From positions 1 through 64,000 of the forward strand of contig NZ_CP091092.1 of NCBI RefSeq assembly GCF_029633915.1: a DNA stretch of 64,000 bases, in the 5' to 3' direction. The stretch comes from Methanomicrobium antiquum. Lineage in GTDB: Archaea > Halobacteriota > Methanomicrobia > Methanomicrobiales > Methanomicrobiaceae. A program made the translations under genes and the position numbers. The notes under the pieces were generated by a model, which saw only the letters and a program-made list of their open reading frames with translations, did not search any database and was not told the DNA's origin. Below are positions 36,547 to 45,849 of this stretch, piece after piece (the first letter of the stretch is position 1; each line of letters starts with the position of its first letter).

Positions 36547-37307
36547 ATGAAGTATGCAGTGACGAATTATGCGTTGGTTGTGAATGTGAAAAGATAGAAC
36601 AGATGATTAGGCATGCTTTCTGGTCATCAGGGATGGAAAAAATAGTAATCGGGCTTTCCGGCGGAATTGACTCCTCTCTTGCGGCTGTATTATGCTCACG
36701 TGCAGTAGGATCTGTTAATGTTTTGGGCTATCTTCTGCCATCTTCTGTAACTCCCGAGGCTGATATGGATGATGTAAAGGCTCTTTGTGATAAGTTTGAA
36801 ATCAGCTATCTTGTTGTCCCAATCACAGGCATTTTGGAAGAGTATGAGAGTATTCCGGGATATACAGAATCACCATATCTTAAGGGAAACCTAATGGCCA
36901 GAATCAGGATGACCACACTTTACTATTTCGCAAACCAGCAAAACGCCCTTGTCTGTGGGACATCCAATAAAAGTGAATATTATCTTGGGTATTCAACGAA
37001 GCACGGCGATGATGCCGCCGATATTCAGCCGCTTTTACATCTCTTAAAAAAAGAGGTGTATATTCTTGCCGGATATCTGGAAGTTCCTGATTCAATCATA
37101 AATAAAACCCCATCAGCAGGTCTTTACCCCGGACAGAGTGATGAGGAAGAGATTGGATTTTCATATGAGGAGATTGACAAAGCCCTTGAAAATCTTATTT
37201 CAAACGGGTTTAAACCTGAAAATGAGACAGAAGCCGAGATTTTAAAGAAAGTAGAGAAGGCTTCTCATAAAAGGTGTGCTCCTCCAAATCTCTTAAAAGA
37301 AAATTAA
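36543..37307 (+). CDS. nadE: NH3-dependent NAD synthetase
   Basis: NadE adenylates and amidates nicotinic acid adenine dinucleotide to NAD. The 254-residue form lacks a glutaminase domain and so uses ammonia. The PP-loop is GLSGGIDSS; TSNKSEYYLGYSTKHGD and TPSAGLYPGQSDE are family markers. Its ATG overlaps the stop of the potassium-channel gene (ATGA), so the two are translationally coupled. An unusual cysteine-rich start (CSDELCVGCEC) precedes the fold. Confidence 0.94.
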   Translation: MNEVCSDELCVGCECEKIEQMIRHAFWSSGMEKIVIGLSGGIDSSLAAVLCSRAVGSVNVLGYLLPSSVTPEADMDDVKALCDKFEISYLVVPITGILEEYESIPGYTESPYLKGNLMARIRMTTLYYFANQQNALVCGTSNKSEYYLGYSTKHGDDAADIQPLLHLLKKEVYILAGYLEVPDSIINKTPSAGLYPGQSDEEEIGFSYEEIDKALENLISNGFKPENETEAEILKKVEKASHKRCAPPNLLKEN

Positions 37308-37329
37308 GGCTGATAAAAATATTGGTAAT

Positions 37330-37400
37330 AAAAAATGTTCATGATTTTTTTTCATAGAAACGGTTTTTATGTAAATCAAAATGTAATTTTAATGTAAAAA
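37330..37400 (+). repeat. CATGAAA multi-hairpin repeat, degenerate copy
   Basis: A degenerate forward copy lying between the convergent nadE and pgiA genes. It keeps AAAAATGTTCATGA, GTTTTTATGTAAATC and the final TGTAATTTTAATGTAAAA, aligned with the copy at 14251, but several arm bases have changed. Confidence 0.5.
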
Positions 37401-37454
37401 TTTTAAACAGCTTTTTCTTTGCATTCCGAATTTTTTTATTCCCTTTTTTTGGTT

Positions 37455-38147
37455 TTATTCCAGAAGTGATGGGTTGTTTAGAAAATCAAGGACTTTTTCT
37501 TCTCCAATAAATGAATAAAGACTTTTATTTTTTCCTTTCTCTGAGATGCCCGGAATTTCGCATTGAGAGGCGTTTATTATTTTAATTTCAGGAATATTTT
37601 TGTAATGTAAATTTTTAACAAATCCTTTGTCTTTAAATTCATAGTATGCGGCGCCATGCATCTTTATGTAATTTCCATATTCGCTCTCAAAATTATCAGA
37701 GACAATGTTTGCCATAACAAGGGTTTCATCTGAAGGATTGATTGTGACGTGCCCATATCCCGGTTTTATAAGCACAATATCTCCTTTTTCTGCTTTTATA
37801 ACACAAATATCCAGAATATCTTTTTTCTGCAATAAGAAGTGGGCTTTTCCTTTTAGAACCTGATAAATCTCAGGATAACCAAGTCCGCATGGTGCTTCCG
37901 GGTGGTAATGGCCTTTTGTTTTTACAAACTCATCTCCAATAACTCCCGGAGGAATTACAGTAATGTCAAATCTGAGATTGTTATTTGAAAGCCACATTGA
38001 ATCCTCTTCATTTTTTGAGAGGTTTCTGTACATAAAATAGAGTGTTTTATTTTCTGCAGGAAGAGAACTTTCTGCAAGAACGCACTGCATATCCTCAACC
38101 GTCCGCTCATTTGGCTTTGGAAGCGGGCCGTCCCAGAATTTATTCAT
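37455..38147 (-). CDS. pgiA: Cupin-type glucose-6-phosphate isomerase
   Basis: This 230-residue protein matches archaeal cupin phosphoglucose isomerases, which interconvert glucose-6-phosphate and fructose-6-phosphate. The metal site is GHYHPEAPCGLGYPE (two His and Glu) with GYGHVTIN (third His). The family is restricted mainly to Euryarchaeota, including Methanosarcina and Archaeoglobus. The start at 38147 is two bases after the CARDB-like gene stop, so both probably share a transcript. Confidence 0.9.
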   Translation of the reverse strand: MNKFWDGPLPKPNERTVEDMQCVLAESSLPAENKTLYFMYRNLSKNEEDSMWLSNNNLRFDITVIPPGVIGDEFVKTKGHYHPEAPCGLGYPEIYQVLKGKAHFLLQKKDILDICVIKAEKGDIVLIKPGYGHVTINPSDETLVMANIVSDNFESEYGNYIKMHGAAYYEFKDKGFVKNLHYKNIPEIKIINASQCEIPGISEKGKNKSLYSFIGEEKVLDFLNNPSLLE

Positions 38148-38149
38148 CC

Positions 38150-39433
38150 TTAATTCTTACGACGTTTCCATACAAAATACCCTGCCCCCAAAATTACAAA
38201 GACAACTATTGTAATGAGGATTGGATTTGTTAATATGGATACTCCTGATGCCTTTGAAACCTCTATCTGAGCCTTCATTGAATCAGAGATCTGGCTGTTG
38301 TCAAGAGAATCGCGGTAGCGTATTTCAGTGTCAACTCCGTATGTCTTAATTGTTGCATCCGAGCTTACCGAGACTTCATACACTCCTTTAACAGTTTCTC
38401 CTGGCTCAATGTCACCCAAAAATGCTGTGTCATCGTTGCTTGTGAATGGATCTACAGCAGAGATGCGTGCCTGTGAATTGTATGCAGTTGTTGCGCCTGT
38501 GTTTTTATAGACTATCACAACTTCACCTTTTTGACCCGGGCGAAGCTTAGTAGAATCTGATACAATCTCAAATTCTATCTTTCCACCTACATCAACACCG
38601 ACTGTCTCAGCATCGGATGAGACCTGATCGCCGTCTGAGTTCTTGTAATCAACTGATACAAGGACTGGATAGTTCTTTGCTTCACCATCGTTTGAGACAG
38701 ATGCCTTAAAAGTCACTGATTTAGTCTCACCTGGCATAAATTTGCCGACAAAAACACTTGAGTCTGTTGGAACAATTGCGCTTCCTTCAGCTTTTGAAAG
38801 CTTAATTATTGCATTATCCCCTTCTTCATGGCCGACATTTTTAACATTCATAGTGATGTAGCCTTCAGTTCCAACATTAAGTGAATCAGAGATTATATCT
38901 GAAACTTCAATCTGGAGATCCGGCTTTATTTTAATCTGAAGATTGAGAGGCAGTTCAACATCTTTGTAAATGTATTTTATTGAATCAGTGCCTGTCTGTT
39001 CTGCATAATAAAGATGCTTGTATTTTAATGTTGCAACAAGATTGTACATCCCCGGTGCGGCGTATTTATCCACTTTCATATTGAAAGTTGCTGTCTTTGA
39101 CGCTCCTGAATCAACATCTCCTATCATCTGCGGGTCAGTTTTGATATTGACCGGTGCATTCCCGTCATCAAGGGCAACTGTTACGAGCTTTGCCGTATCA
39201 GGTTTGTCATCGCGGTCAACAATGTCAGACTGAATAATCTTGAATGTTGATGTTCCGGTATTTTGAATTGTGACTGTAAGGGATATATCCTCACCTGGTT
39301 CAAATTCATTTGTTCCTGATATCGCAACGCTCATTTCAGGCTCTCCTGACATGTACTTTGTTCCTGCTGATGCCGGAAGAATTGCAAATGATGCGCAAAT
39401 CAGAAATATTGCTAAAATATTTGCGATTTTCAT
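38150..39433 (-). CDS. COG1361/CARDB-like surface protein
   Basis: A 427-residue exported protein: signal peptide (residues about 3-22, ending PASAG), three or four Ig/CARDB-like beta domains with repeated motifs (PGEDISLTV, VGTEGYITMNVKN, RPGQKGEVVIVYKN), a C-terminal membrane helix and a WKRRKN stop anchor. Such COG1361 proteins line archaeal cell surfaces and sometimes partner membrane exporters. ATG 39433 is chosen over an upstream TTG as it directly starts the signal peptide. It diverges from a TrmB regulator. Confidence 0.75.
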   Translation of the reverse strand: MKIANILAIFLICASFAILPASAGTKYMSGEPEMSVAISGTNEFEPGEDISLTVTIQNTGTSTFKIIQSDIVDRDDKPDTAKLVTVALDDGNAPVNIKTDPQMIGDVDSGASKTATFNMKVDKYAAPGMYNLVATLKYKHLYYAEQTGTDSIKYIYKDVELPLNLQIKIKPDLQIEVSDIISDSLNVGTEGYITMNVKNVGHEEGDNAIIKLSKAEGSAIVPTDSSVFVGKFMPGETKSVTFKASVSNDGEAKNYPVLVSVDYKNSDGDQVSSDAETVGVDVGGKIEFEIVSDSTKLRPGQKGEVVIVYKNTGATTAYNSQARISAVDPFTSNDDTAFLGDIEPGETVKGVYEVSVSSDATIKTYGVDTEIRYRDSLDNSQISDSMKAQIEVSKASGVSILTNPILITIVVFVILGAGYFVWKRRKN

Positions 39434-39480
39434 GGTTATCTTCTCATTATATGCTGTTGTATAGTCATTCAATTTTGTGT

Positions 39481-39499
39481 TGTTGTTTTTGTGACAACA
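39481..39499. promoter_or_regulatory. Inverted repeat between the CARDB-like gene and trmB
   Basis: TGTTG-N9-ACAACA-type arms (39481-39499) lie in the shared divergent promoter region 48 bases before one gene and 29 bases before the other. An A/T-rich TATA-like stretch (TTTATTAAA, 39500-39508) lies beside it. It is a candidate TrmB site, supported only by position and symmetry. Confidence 0.4.
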
Positions 39500-39527
39500 T
39501 TTATTAAACCTGCGGATATATATTTGT

Positions 39528-40355
39528 ATGCCAATGGGAGAAATACAACCAGAACCTGACAGAATTTACGATTCATTAAAGTCTCTTGGACTTACAAAAT
39601 ACGAGGCACTTGTATATATGGCTCTTTTGCAGGTGCAGGGCGCAACAGCGACAGAAATTCATGAAATATCAAAAGTGCCCCGCGCATCAGTATATCCTGT
39701 TATTGATAAGCTGATCTCAAAAAATCTTGTCAGCACATCAAATACAACCCCAAAAAGGTTTAGTGCAACACCGCCTGAAGCCGCTGTTAAAAATATGCTT
39801 GGCGAAATTAAAAAAGATGCAGATAATGCTTTAAAAGCTTTAAATGAGCTTTATGAATCAAGACCTGAGCGCCCGTTTGGAAAACAGGAATACATCTGGA
39901 GCATAACAGGAGAAGAGAATATTCTTCTTAAGTTAAAGGAGGCTTTAAGCAGTGCTGAAAAAGAGGTTTTTTTCGCCGCCAGGTGGGATTTTATCAAAAA
40001 CAAACTGTCAGATATAACAGAAAGTGTAAGTCCTGATGTAAAAATTGAGATTATTACAAGCAACTGGGATAAAGACGGATATCCCGGCATTTTTCCCAAT
40101 GCTTCGGTTAAGATTTTTAAGGAGTTTAACAGCTATAGCAGGGGCACTAAAAACGGTGCATCCGGAGTATATATAATTGATAAGAAAAAAGTTCTTTTAA
40201 TAATGGATTCAGACGCAGATTTAGATTCAGCTTCTTTTAATCCTCCTGCCCTTTATTCTGAATCATATGGATTTGTCCAGTTCTTCTTATCTTATCGTGA
40301 ATTCATTTCAGGACACCTTGAGAGCCTGCAGAAAAAAGAAAAAATATCTGCATAA
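39528..40355 (+). CDS. TrmB-family transcriptional regulator
   Basis: TrmB proteins are archaeal winged-helix regulators, often sugar-responsive. Residues about 10-85 form the DNA-binding domain (LGLTKYEALVYMALL, then KVPRASVYPVIDKL). A coiled segment and a ligand-binding-like C-terminal domain follow. The ATG at 39528 is the first in frame. The gene diverges from the CARDB-like surface gene across a promoter region with an inverted repeat, so control of that gene (and of pgiA behind it) is plausible. Confidence 0.85.
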   Translation: MPMGEIQPEPDRIYDSLKSLGLTKYEALVYMALLQVQGATATEIHEISKVPRASVYPVIDKLISKNLVSTSNTTPKRFSATPPEAAVKNMLGEIKKDADNALKALNELYESRPERPFGKQEYIWSITGEENILLKLKEALSSAEKEVFFAARWDFIKNKLSDITESVSPDVKIEIITSNWDKDGYPGIFPNASVKIFKEFNSYSRGTKNGASGVYIIDKKKVLLIMDSDADLDSASFNPPALYSESYGFVQFFLSYREFISGHLESLQKKEKISA

Positions 40356-40500
40356 ATATCTATATCTGCCTGTATAATTCTTTAAAATTCGATACCTTTC
40401 TATATATTTTTCAGATCTGAAAAAACTCTCTGAAATATGGGCATGGCTTAGTTCAGCATAATTTTAATAGAGTTTTTTTAGATTATTTTTTTAGATTGAC

Positions 40501-40562
40501 ATCAAAGTTACTTTGTAGCTTACATGAAACTGTTGCATGAAATATAATTTCATGAACGTTTG
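40501..40562 (-). repeat. CATGAAA multi-hairpin repeat, copy 3
   Basis: Reverse copy. On the minus strand it reads AAACGTTCATGAAA, TTTCATGCAACAG, GTTTCATGTAA, then the hairpin GCTAC-AAA-GTAAC. It lies about 145 bases past the trmB stop and 45 bases before the next gene. Confidence 0.8.
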
Positions 40563-40606
40563 TATAGAAAATATAATTCAGTTATAAAATCTTATAGATT
40601 ATTCAG

Positions 40607-41572
40607 ATGATAAAAGAAAGGGCTTTATGTGCAGTAGAAAAAATTCTTAAGACCGCCTCATTTGATGTTGATTTTGGTAACGGCGGCATAGATCTTACAG
40701 CATACAGGGGAAATGAATGCCTGGTTGTTCTCTGTTCAAATGATTCTTCAGAAATTGACTTTTTTTTAAGGAAGAAATTCAAGGTTCAGCTTGAAGATAC
40801 AGTCTCAAACTGTCACAAACTGCTTTTTACAATGAAGAACTGTCAGCCGGTTGAGAACTGTACAATCTGGGGGCATATTGAACTTGCAAAATATGCCGGA
40901 CAGGCAACTGTTGCAGACATTCTTGGAGAGACGCTTGCACTTGATTTCAGTGTCCCTGATTACGAAGGAGAAGTAAGAGATGATAAAAGAAGTGTTTATG
41001 AATCATCTAATCAGGATTTGGGCCCTGAACTCCTGTGCATTCCACAGACAATTTCTGAGGAGAGGGCTAAGCAGATCTCCGGAATAAGAGGTGAGATAAG
41101 AAATGTCTATATCCCGCATTATCTCTACACTGCAAATAGCACCGGCGAGAAGGTTTTCAAATCTCATGTCATTGATTTCAACCTGACAGAAACCGGCCTT
41201 ATAAACGCATTATCCGGTAAAAAAGCCGATTTTGAATCAGAAGATCTTGAAAAAATTACACCAGAGAGGAAGAATGTGCCGGGAAGAGCAAAAATCCTTG
41301 ACGCAGGTGTTAAGAAAAATGATCTTCGTGATTCAATAAAAAACAGGATATCAGAAGAACTGACAAAGATGGTCCGCGTTAGCAAATCTGAAGGAGATAC
41401 AATATCCTATGAGGATATTAAAGTGGCACCTGACAGCGAAAACATAAACATCAGTCTTGAACTGGTCTATCTTCCTGTAATACAGATAAGGGGAGACAGA
41501 ATAATTGAGATTGAGGCATATTCCGGGGAAATTTTAAGAGAACCTCTGGATGATGGAGTAGAACTTCTCTGA
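40607..41572 (+). CDS. Uncharacterised protein, possible nuclease-like N-domain
   Basis: A 321-residue soluble protein. The first 100 residues have the look of a restriction-endonuclease fold (VDFGNGGIDLTAYRGN then LVVLC, with an acidic residue before a hydrophobic strand), but the full PD-(D/E)XK triad is not clear. The middle contains IPHYLYTANSTGEKVFKSH and the C-terminus IRGDRIIEIEAYSGEIL. I do not recognise a named family. The next gene starts 70 bases downstream on the same strand. Confidence 0.6.
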   Translation: MIKERALCAVEKILKTASFDVDFGNGGIDLTAYRGNECLVVLCSNDSSEIDFFLRKKFKVQLEDTVSNCHKLLFTMKNCQPVENCTIWGHIELAKYAGQATVADILGETLALDFSVPDYEGEVRDDKRSVYESSNQDLGPELLCIPQTISEERAKQISGIRGEIRNVYIPHYLYTANSTGEKVFKSHVIDFNLTETGLINALSGKKADFESEDLEKITPERKNVPGRAKILDAGVKKNDLRDSIKNRISEELTKMVRVSKSEGDTISYEDIKVAPDSENINISLELVYLPVIQIRGDRIIEIEAYSGEILREPLDDGVELL

Positions 41573-41642
41573 AGCGGCATAAGGATGCATAAAAAAAATG
41601 CATAAGAAAAACCAAAAAAATTACGGCTAAAATAAGAATTAC

Positions 41643-43025
41643 ATGATAACTGTTGTCGGAGGCGGCCCTGCAGGTAGATTTGCCGCCATATATCTTGCAA
41701 AAGCAGGAAAAAAAGTGCGCCTGATTGAAAAAAGGGGCAGTCTTGGCGGCCAGTGCCTTCATCAGGGCTGTATGGTTATCTGCGGTTTAAACGACTGTGC
41801 AAAATTTCTTGAAGAGTCCGAAAAACTTCAAAAACTGTCAGTCATTGATACTGCACCAAAAGTTAACCTTCCTGCGGTCTGGTCTGAGATGAATAAAATT
41901 CAGTCGGTTATTTCAAAAATAATTGATAAGGAAACAGAAGATTTCGGAATTTCGATAGTAACCGGTGAAGCTGTAATAGAGGGAAAAACAGTCTTTGTTG
42001 ACGGCCGGAAATTAGAGTCTGAAAGTGTTCTTATTGCGACAGGCTCTGTCCCTTTTATGCCAAAAATTCCCGGAAACAACTTATCCGGCGTATATACTCC
42101 TCATACAATAATGAATCTGGGTGAGCTTCCAAAAAGAATAGTTATTGTTGGTGGAGGCGTTATCTCTTCTGAATATTCTTATATTTTCTCTTCATTTGGA
42201 TCAGACGTCTTAATAGTTTCAAGAAGTGAGTTTCTAAGAGATAAGCCTGAACCCTTTAGAAAGGGAGTTTTAAAAGATTTACAAAGAGTCAAAATACGCG
42301 AATACACTCTTTTAAGGGAGATAAAAGGTGACGAATCCGGAAAAGTTACCTCTGTTGTGCTTGAAAACGGAGGCAGTCGCTACGAGGTTAAGTGTTCTGC
42401 GGTTTTGTTTGCCGCCGGCCTTATACCCGGAACTGAGGAAATTTCAGGTCTCTCTATTGGCAGTAGAGGAGAGATAATAATTGATGAAAATTACGAGACA
42501 AATGTTAAGGGAGTTTTTGCGGCGGGAGATGTTACAGGCAGGGTATTTTTAACGCCTTTTGCCAGAATGCAGGGGATTTGCGCCGCAAAATCAATTCTTG
42601 GCGAAGAAATTCCAAAAATTCCAGAATATCTTCCTCAGTCGGTTAAGCTTTTTTATGAGCATTCTTTCTGCTTTAAGGAGTCTGATGATGAAAAAGGCAA
42701 AAATGCTGAAAATAAAGGAATAAATTTTGGAAATTTAAAAGATATTGTATTTCCGACACCTGCAGGGCCTGGTTCGTTCTGGTCAGTTCCTGACAAAAAC
42801 ACAGGGAAAAGTATGATAAGAGTTGATGGTGAATCAGGCTCTGTTAAGGGAATGTATCTTGGTGCTCCTTCATCATCTGTTGTTGCCGCCTATATTGCAT
42901 ATTTAATGGAAAGAAATCTTAAAACATCAGACTTTGACAGTTTTTTGGAGATTCATCCTTCAACAGACGGAATATGCAGTCTTATTAAATATGCGGAATC
43001 TGATGAAGAATCCAATAAATCCTAA
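41643..43025 (+). CDS. Pyridine nucleotide-disulfide oxidoreductase
   Basis: A 460-residue flavoprotein of the dihydrolipoamide dehydrogenase/mercuric reductase group. It has the FAD dinucleotide loop VVGGGPAGRFAA, a redox-active pair in GGQCLHQGCM (C-x4-C), an NAD loop IVIVGGGVISSEYSYIF and a second FAD motif VFAAGDVTG. The expected C-terminal active-site segment HPT..E is altered (IHPSTDGICSLI): His is kept but the partner Glu is replaced. It therefore may act on a different disulfide or metal. No lipoyl enzyme is adjacent. Confidence 0.85.
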   Translation: MITVVGGGPAGRFAAIYLAKAGKKVRLIEKRGSLGGQCLHQGCMVICGLNDCAKFLEESEKLQKLSVIDTAPKVNLPAVWSEMNKIQSVISKIIDKETEDFGISIVTGEAVIEGKTVFVDGRKLESESVLIATGSVPFMPKIPGNNLSGVYTPHTIMNLGELPKRIVIVGGGVISSEYSYIFSSFGSDVLIVSRSEFLRDKPEPFRKGVLKDLQRVKIREYTLLREIKGDESGKVTSVVLENGGSRYEVKCSAVLFAAGLIPGTEEISGLSIGSRGEIIIDENYETNVKGVFAAGDVTGRVFLTPFARMQGICAAKSILGEEIPKIPEYLPQSVKLFYEHSFCFKESDDEKGKNAENKGINFGNLKDIVFPTPAGPGSFWSVPDKNTGKSMIRVDGESGSVKGMYLGAPSSSVVAAYIAYLMERNLKTSDFDSFLEIHPSTDGICSLIKYAESDEESNKS

Positions 43026-43075
43026 ATGCACGAGTGATGGCTGAGATGAAAAAATGGGCTGTTATTGCATTTTTT

Positions 43076-43149
43076 CAAAAAACGTTCATGAAACAATTTT
43101 TTCATGTAATGTTTCATGAAAATCATGATTCGATTTTCATGGTAAATGC
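43076..43149 (+). repeat. CATGAAA multi-hairpin repeat, copy 4
   Basis: Forward copy beginning AAAAAACGTTCATGAAAC and continuing TTTTTTCATGTAATG, TTTCATGAAAATCATG and GATTTTCATGG. It lies between the oxidoreductase and the histidine kinase gene. A 60-codon frame that crosses it is not considered a gene. Confidence 0.8.
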
Positions 43150-43217
43150 ATTCATCGCTTTATTTTTTTCAGTTGTGCAAAACTTATATTCATATGGGAG
43201 AAATATAGATTATTAAA

Positions 43218-44606
43218 ATGGCATCCGGGAATAACAATCAGATTTTTTTAAAACGGTTTTCTCTTAATGAAAAACTTGCAGAATATATCTCGGTAATTAT
43301 TGTAATTGTGCTCTTTTTGATAATGGAGGTTACCTTTCAGATAATCTTTGAAAGCACGGTTATGGTTCTTTCACATATTTTTTATTTTCCCGTAATTTTA
43401 ATAGCATTTTTTTATCCGAATAAAGGAACTATAATTGCAACATTAATCTCCGCATTATATCTGATTCTTACATATTCTCTTGTATATCCGGATTTTTATG
43501 CCATACTTTCTGCTACAATGCAGTTTTATGTATTCATATCAGTTGCAATTGTAGTATCAATAATATCTGACAAAATCAGAAACGAAAAGAAAAAATTCCA
43601 AAGCATTTTTGACTACTCGGAAAGCGGAATCTGTGTCGCTGAAAAAAAATCCGGAAAAATTCTCAAGATGAACAATAAGTTTAAGGATATACTAAAGGAC
43701 TGGGATATTTCTGAATCTATTGAAAATATATCCTCTGTTTGTGGAGGAGATGAGGACTGTAAAAGGTTTTTAAGTATCTTTGATTCAAAAGAAACAATTG
43801 AAAATCGTGAATTTATACTTTCTCCTGACGGAATAGAAGTATATCATGCACTGGTTTCTGCATCAAAAATTCCTGACGGTACAATTGTTATAAATCTGAC
43901 TGATGTAACCTCTGAGAAAAAATTTGCAGACGACTTGTTTGAGCTTAATAAATCCTTAAAAGAGGGAAATAAGGAGGCTAATCTTTACATCGATATACTT
44001 GCGCATGACATCAACAATGCAAATACTGCGGCACAGGGATTTGCAGAATTATTGTATGACACAGTTTCTGACGAGGACAGGCCATATTTTGAGAAGATGA
44101 TGGCCGGAATAAAACAGAGTAGTAGTATAATTGACAAAGTCGTACTTATTAGAGACATTCACAGAAATGATGAAACTTTCTTTGCACAAAGCCTCGATGA
44201 GGTAATAAAAAAAGCGGCATCAAAGATTGACGCGGATATTAATTATCAGCCCGGTGGTCATAGAGTTTTGGGGGGAAAATTTCTGGAATTTTTATTCCTG
44301 TATGTTTTTGAAAACAGCGTTGCATTTAAAAAAGACAATTTAAAGATTGACGTTTCTTCTGAAGTTAAGGATGAATCTGTTGAAATATCAATAAAAGACA
44401 ACGGCCCGGGCATTCCGGACAACAAAAAACAAAACCTGTTTTTGAGGTTTCAGCCTGAGGGCAACAGCAGAAAAGGAAGAGGTCTTGGTCTTCCAACCTG
44501 CTGGCTTATTGCAGATATGTATGGTGGAAGCATCAGAGCAGAGGATGTAAATTCTGATGATTTCAGTGAAGGTTTAAAAATCACTGTAACTCTGAAAAAA
44601 GCCTGA
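43218..44606 (+). CDS. Membrane sensor histidine kinase
   Basis: A 462-residue sensor kinase. The first 115 residues hold three or four membrane helices with no large outer domain, followed by a PAS-like domain (about 125-235). Then come a phospho-acceptor helix (LAHDINN, His near residue 260) and a HATPase (VFENSVAF, DNGPGIPD, GRGLGLPT). No response regulator is adjacent; the nearest is at 50244. The ATG lies about 70 bases after a CATGAAA repeat. The signal is unknown. Confidence 0.88.
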   Translation: MASGNNNQIFLKRFSLNEKLAEYISVIIVIVLFLIMEVTFQIIFESTVMVLSHIFYFPVILIAFFYPNKGTIIATLISALYLILTYSLVYPDFYAILSATMQFYVFISVAIVVSIISDKIRNEKKKFQSIFDYSESGICVAEKKSGKILKMNNKFKDILKDWDISESIENISSVCGGDEDCKRFLSIFDSKETIENREFILSPDGIEVYHALVSASKIPDGTIVINLTDVTSEKKFADDLFELNKSLKEGNKEANLYIDILAHDINNANTAAQGFAELLYDTVSDEDRPYFEKMMAGIKQSSSIIDKVVLIRDIHRNDETFFAQSLDEVIKKAASKIDADINYQPGGHRVLGGKFLEFLFLYVFENSVAFKKDNLKIDVSSEVKDESVEISIKDNGPGIPDNKKQNLFLRFQPEGNSRKGRGLGLPTCWLIADMYGGSIRAEDVNSDDFSEGLKITVTLKKA

Positions 44607-44783
44607 ATACTAAAAATTGATTAAAAGTAAAAAAGATCCGAAAAATCTGATTTCTGGTATGATTATGCTTATGGCACGTTATATGATAATTAAAATCCCT
44701 GAAAAATTAAATCCATGAAAAATTAAATCTATGAAAATAACAAACCGGATCTAATAATAAATCAAAATTTTTTAGCAAACGAA

Positions 44784-45056
44784 CTAATTTTGATAACCGC
44801 TCTCTTCTTTTTTCAGCTGTCCTTTTATCCATGAGGAGATTAATTTCTTCATCTCAGCCTCATCTGTATCACTGTTAATATAATACCTGAGATAAAACTC
44901 AAGATCTTCGAGTGTCGGGTGAATTACATTGTTTAAGAGTTCATCTGCCGATGCACCTTTTTTGTTTCTTGAGCGTGCTACTAAAAGCTCGTTTAAGTGA
45001 TTCGACTCTTTTGTCTGGTCAAGAATCTCTTTTAGGTTTTTGCCGTGCCAGTCCAT
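44784..45056 (-). CDS. Small uncharacterised helical protein
   Basis: A 90-residue acidic, helix-rich protein (DELLNNVIHPTLEDLEFYLR, KKLISSWIKGQL) with no signal or cofactor motif. The ATG at 45056 is used; GGGAG precedes it and an upstream TTG overlaps that site. I do not recognise the family. It borders a 1.3-kb gene-free region on its 5' side and is convergent with the histidine kinase. Confidence 0.5.
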   Translation of the reverse strand: MDWHGKNLKEILDQTKESNHLNELLVARSRNKKGASADELLNNVIHPTLEDLEFYLRYYINSDTDEAEMKKLISSWIKGQLKKEESGYQN

Positions 45057-45119
45057 TAAAAAAACATCTCCCAACTGATGCTATATCTTTCATTATATCT
45101 CCCGGCTAATACAATAATA

Positions 45120-45232
45120 GTTCTTAATTGTGTTATTCTTCTAAATTCGTCTCATTTGTAGCACCAAAGGTGAGGTCGTTTGTGATGCTAAGTTCTTAAA
45201 TGGTGTTATTCTTCCAAATTCGTCTCATCTCT
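45120..45232. repeat. Spaced 40-bp direct repeat
   Basis: Two near-identical stretches start GTTCTTAA and run through ATTCGTCTCAT, at 45120-45159 and 45192-45232, separated by about 30 bases. They may be a duplication in promoter DNA of the small gene. No function is evident. Confidence 0.55.
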
Positions 45233-45302
45233 AATATTATATTCACAGGCTGTTTCAATGCAAACAGGTGCATGAAAAAACTTGTGATGAACCTTTATTA
45301 TC

Positions 45303-45377
45303 AAAAAACGTTCATGAAACAAATTTTTCATGCAATGTTTAATGAAAATCATGATTTGATTTTCATGGACGTTTTTT
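45303..45377 (+). repeat. CATGAAA multi-hairpin repeat, copy 5 (most complete)
   Basis: The whole element is one imperfect palindrome: left arm AAAAAACGTTCATGAAA (45303-45319) and right arm TTTCATGGACGTTTTTT (45361-45377) pair at 16 of 17 positions. Inside lies ATGAAAATCAT followed by GATTTTCAT, which can form a second hairpin. Confidence 0.85.
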
Positions 45378-45849
45378 AGATCCAAAGCGTGATTTTCAAA
45401 TATAAATTTTATGAAATTATATTTTATTAACGTTTATATAAAAATGCGGAATTTAAGTATTATATTATTGTTACAATTATATCGTTGACTGCAATCAGTT
45501 TAGGATTAAATAAAGATATTTGATATATATTATTCTAATTATGAAATAAATAATGTTAAGCTTCCTTTATATGTTCTGATTCAATGTTGATCTTCTGCAG
45601 AGATTATCATGTTGGCAAATATTATATATTAATAGATCAACATTATTTCCGTGCATGAGGATGTTGCCATTTCTATCATTTCAGGATCTGAGATTGAATT
45701 GACCACAATAACAATAGTCCGTTAATCCCTTATGATCAATCCCCCCCAAAACCCCATCATCAATTAATGGATTTTTAGGTTCACTAATTCAAAAGAAACT
45801 TTATCCTGATGATAAAAATTTAAATGGTGCCGGTTATTCCCCCCCCCCT

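Noticed and set aside
43034-43216. 60-codon open frame before the histidine kinase
   Set aside because: It runs straight through a CATGAAA repeat copy and its residues (FFHVMFHENH) derive from the repeat, so it is not credible as a gene.
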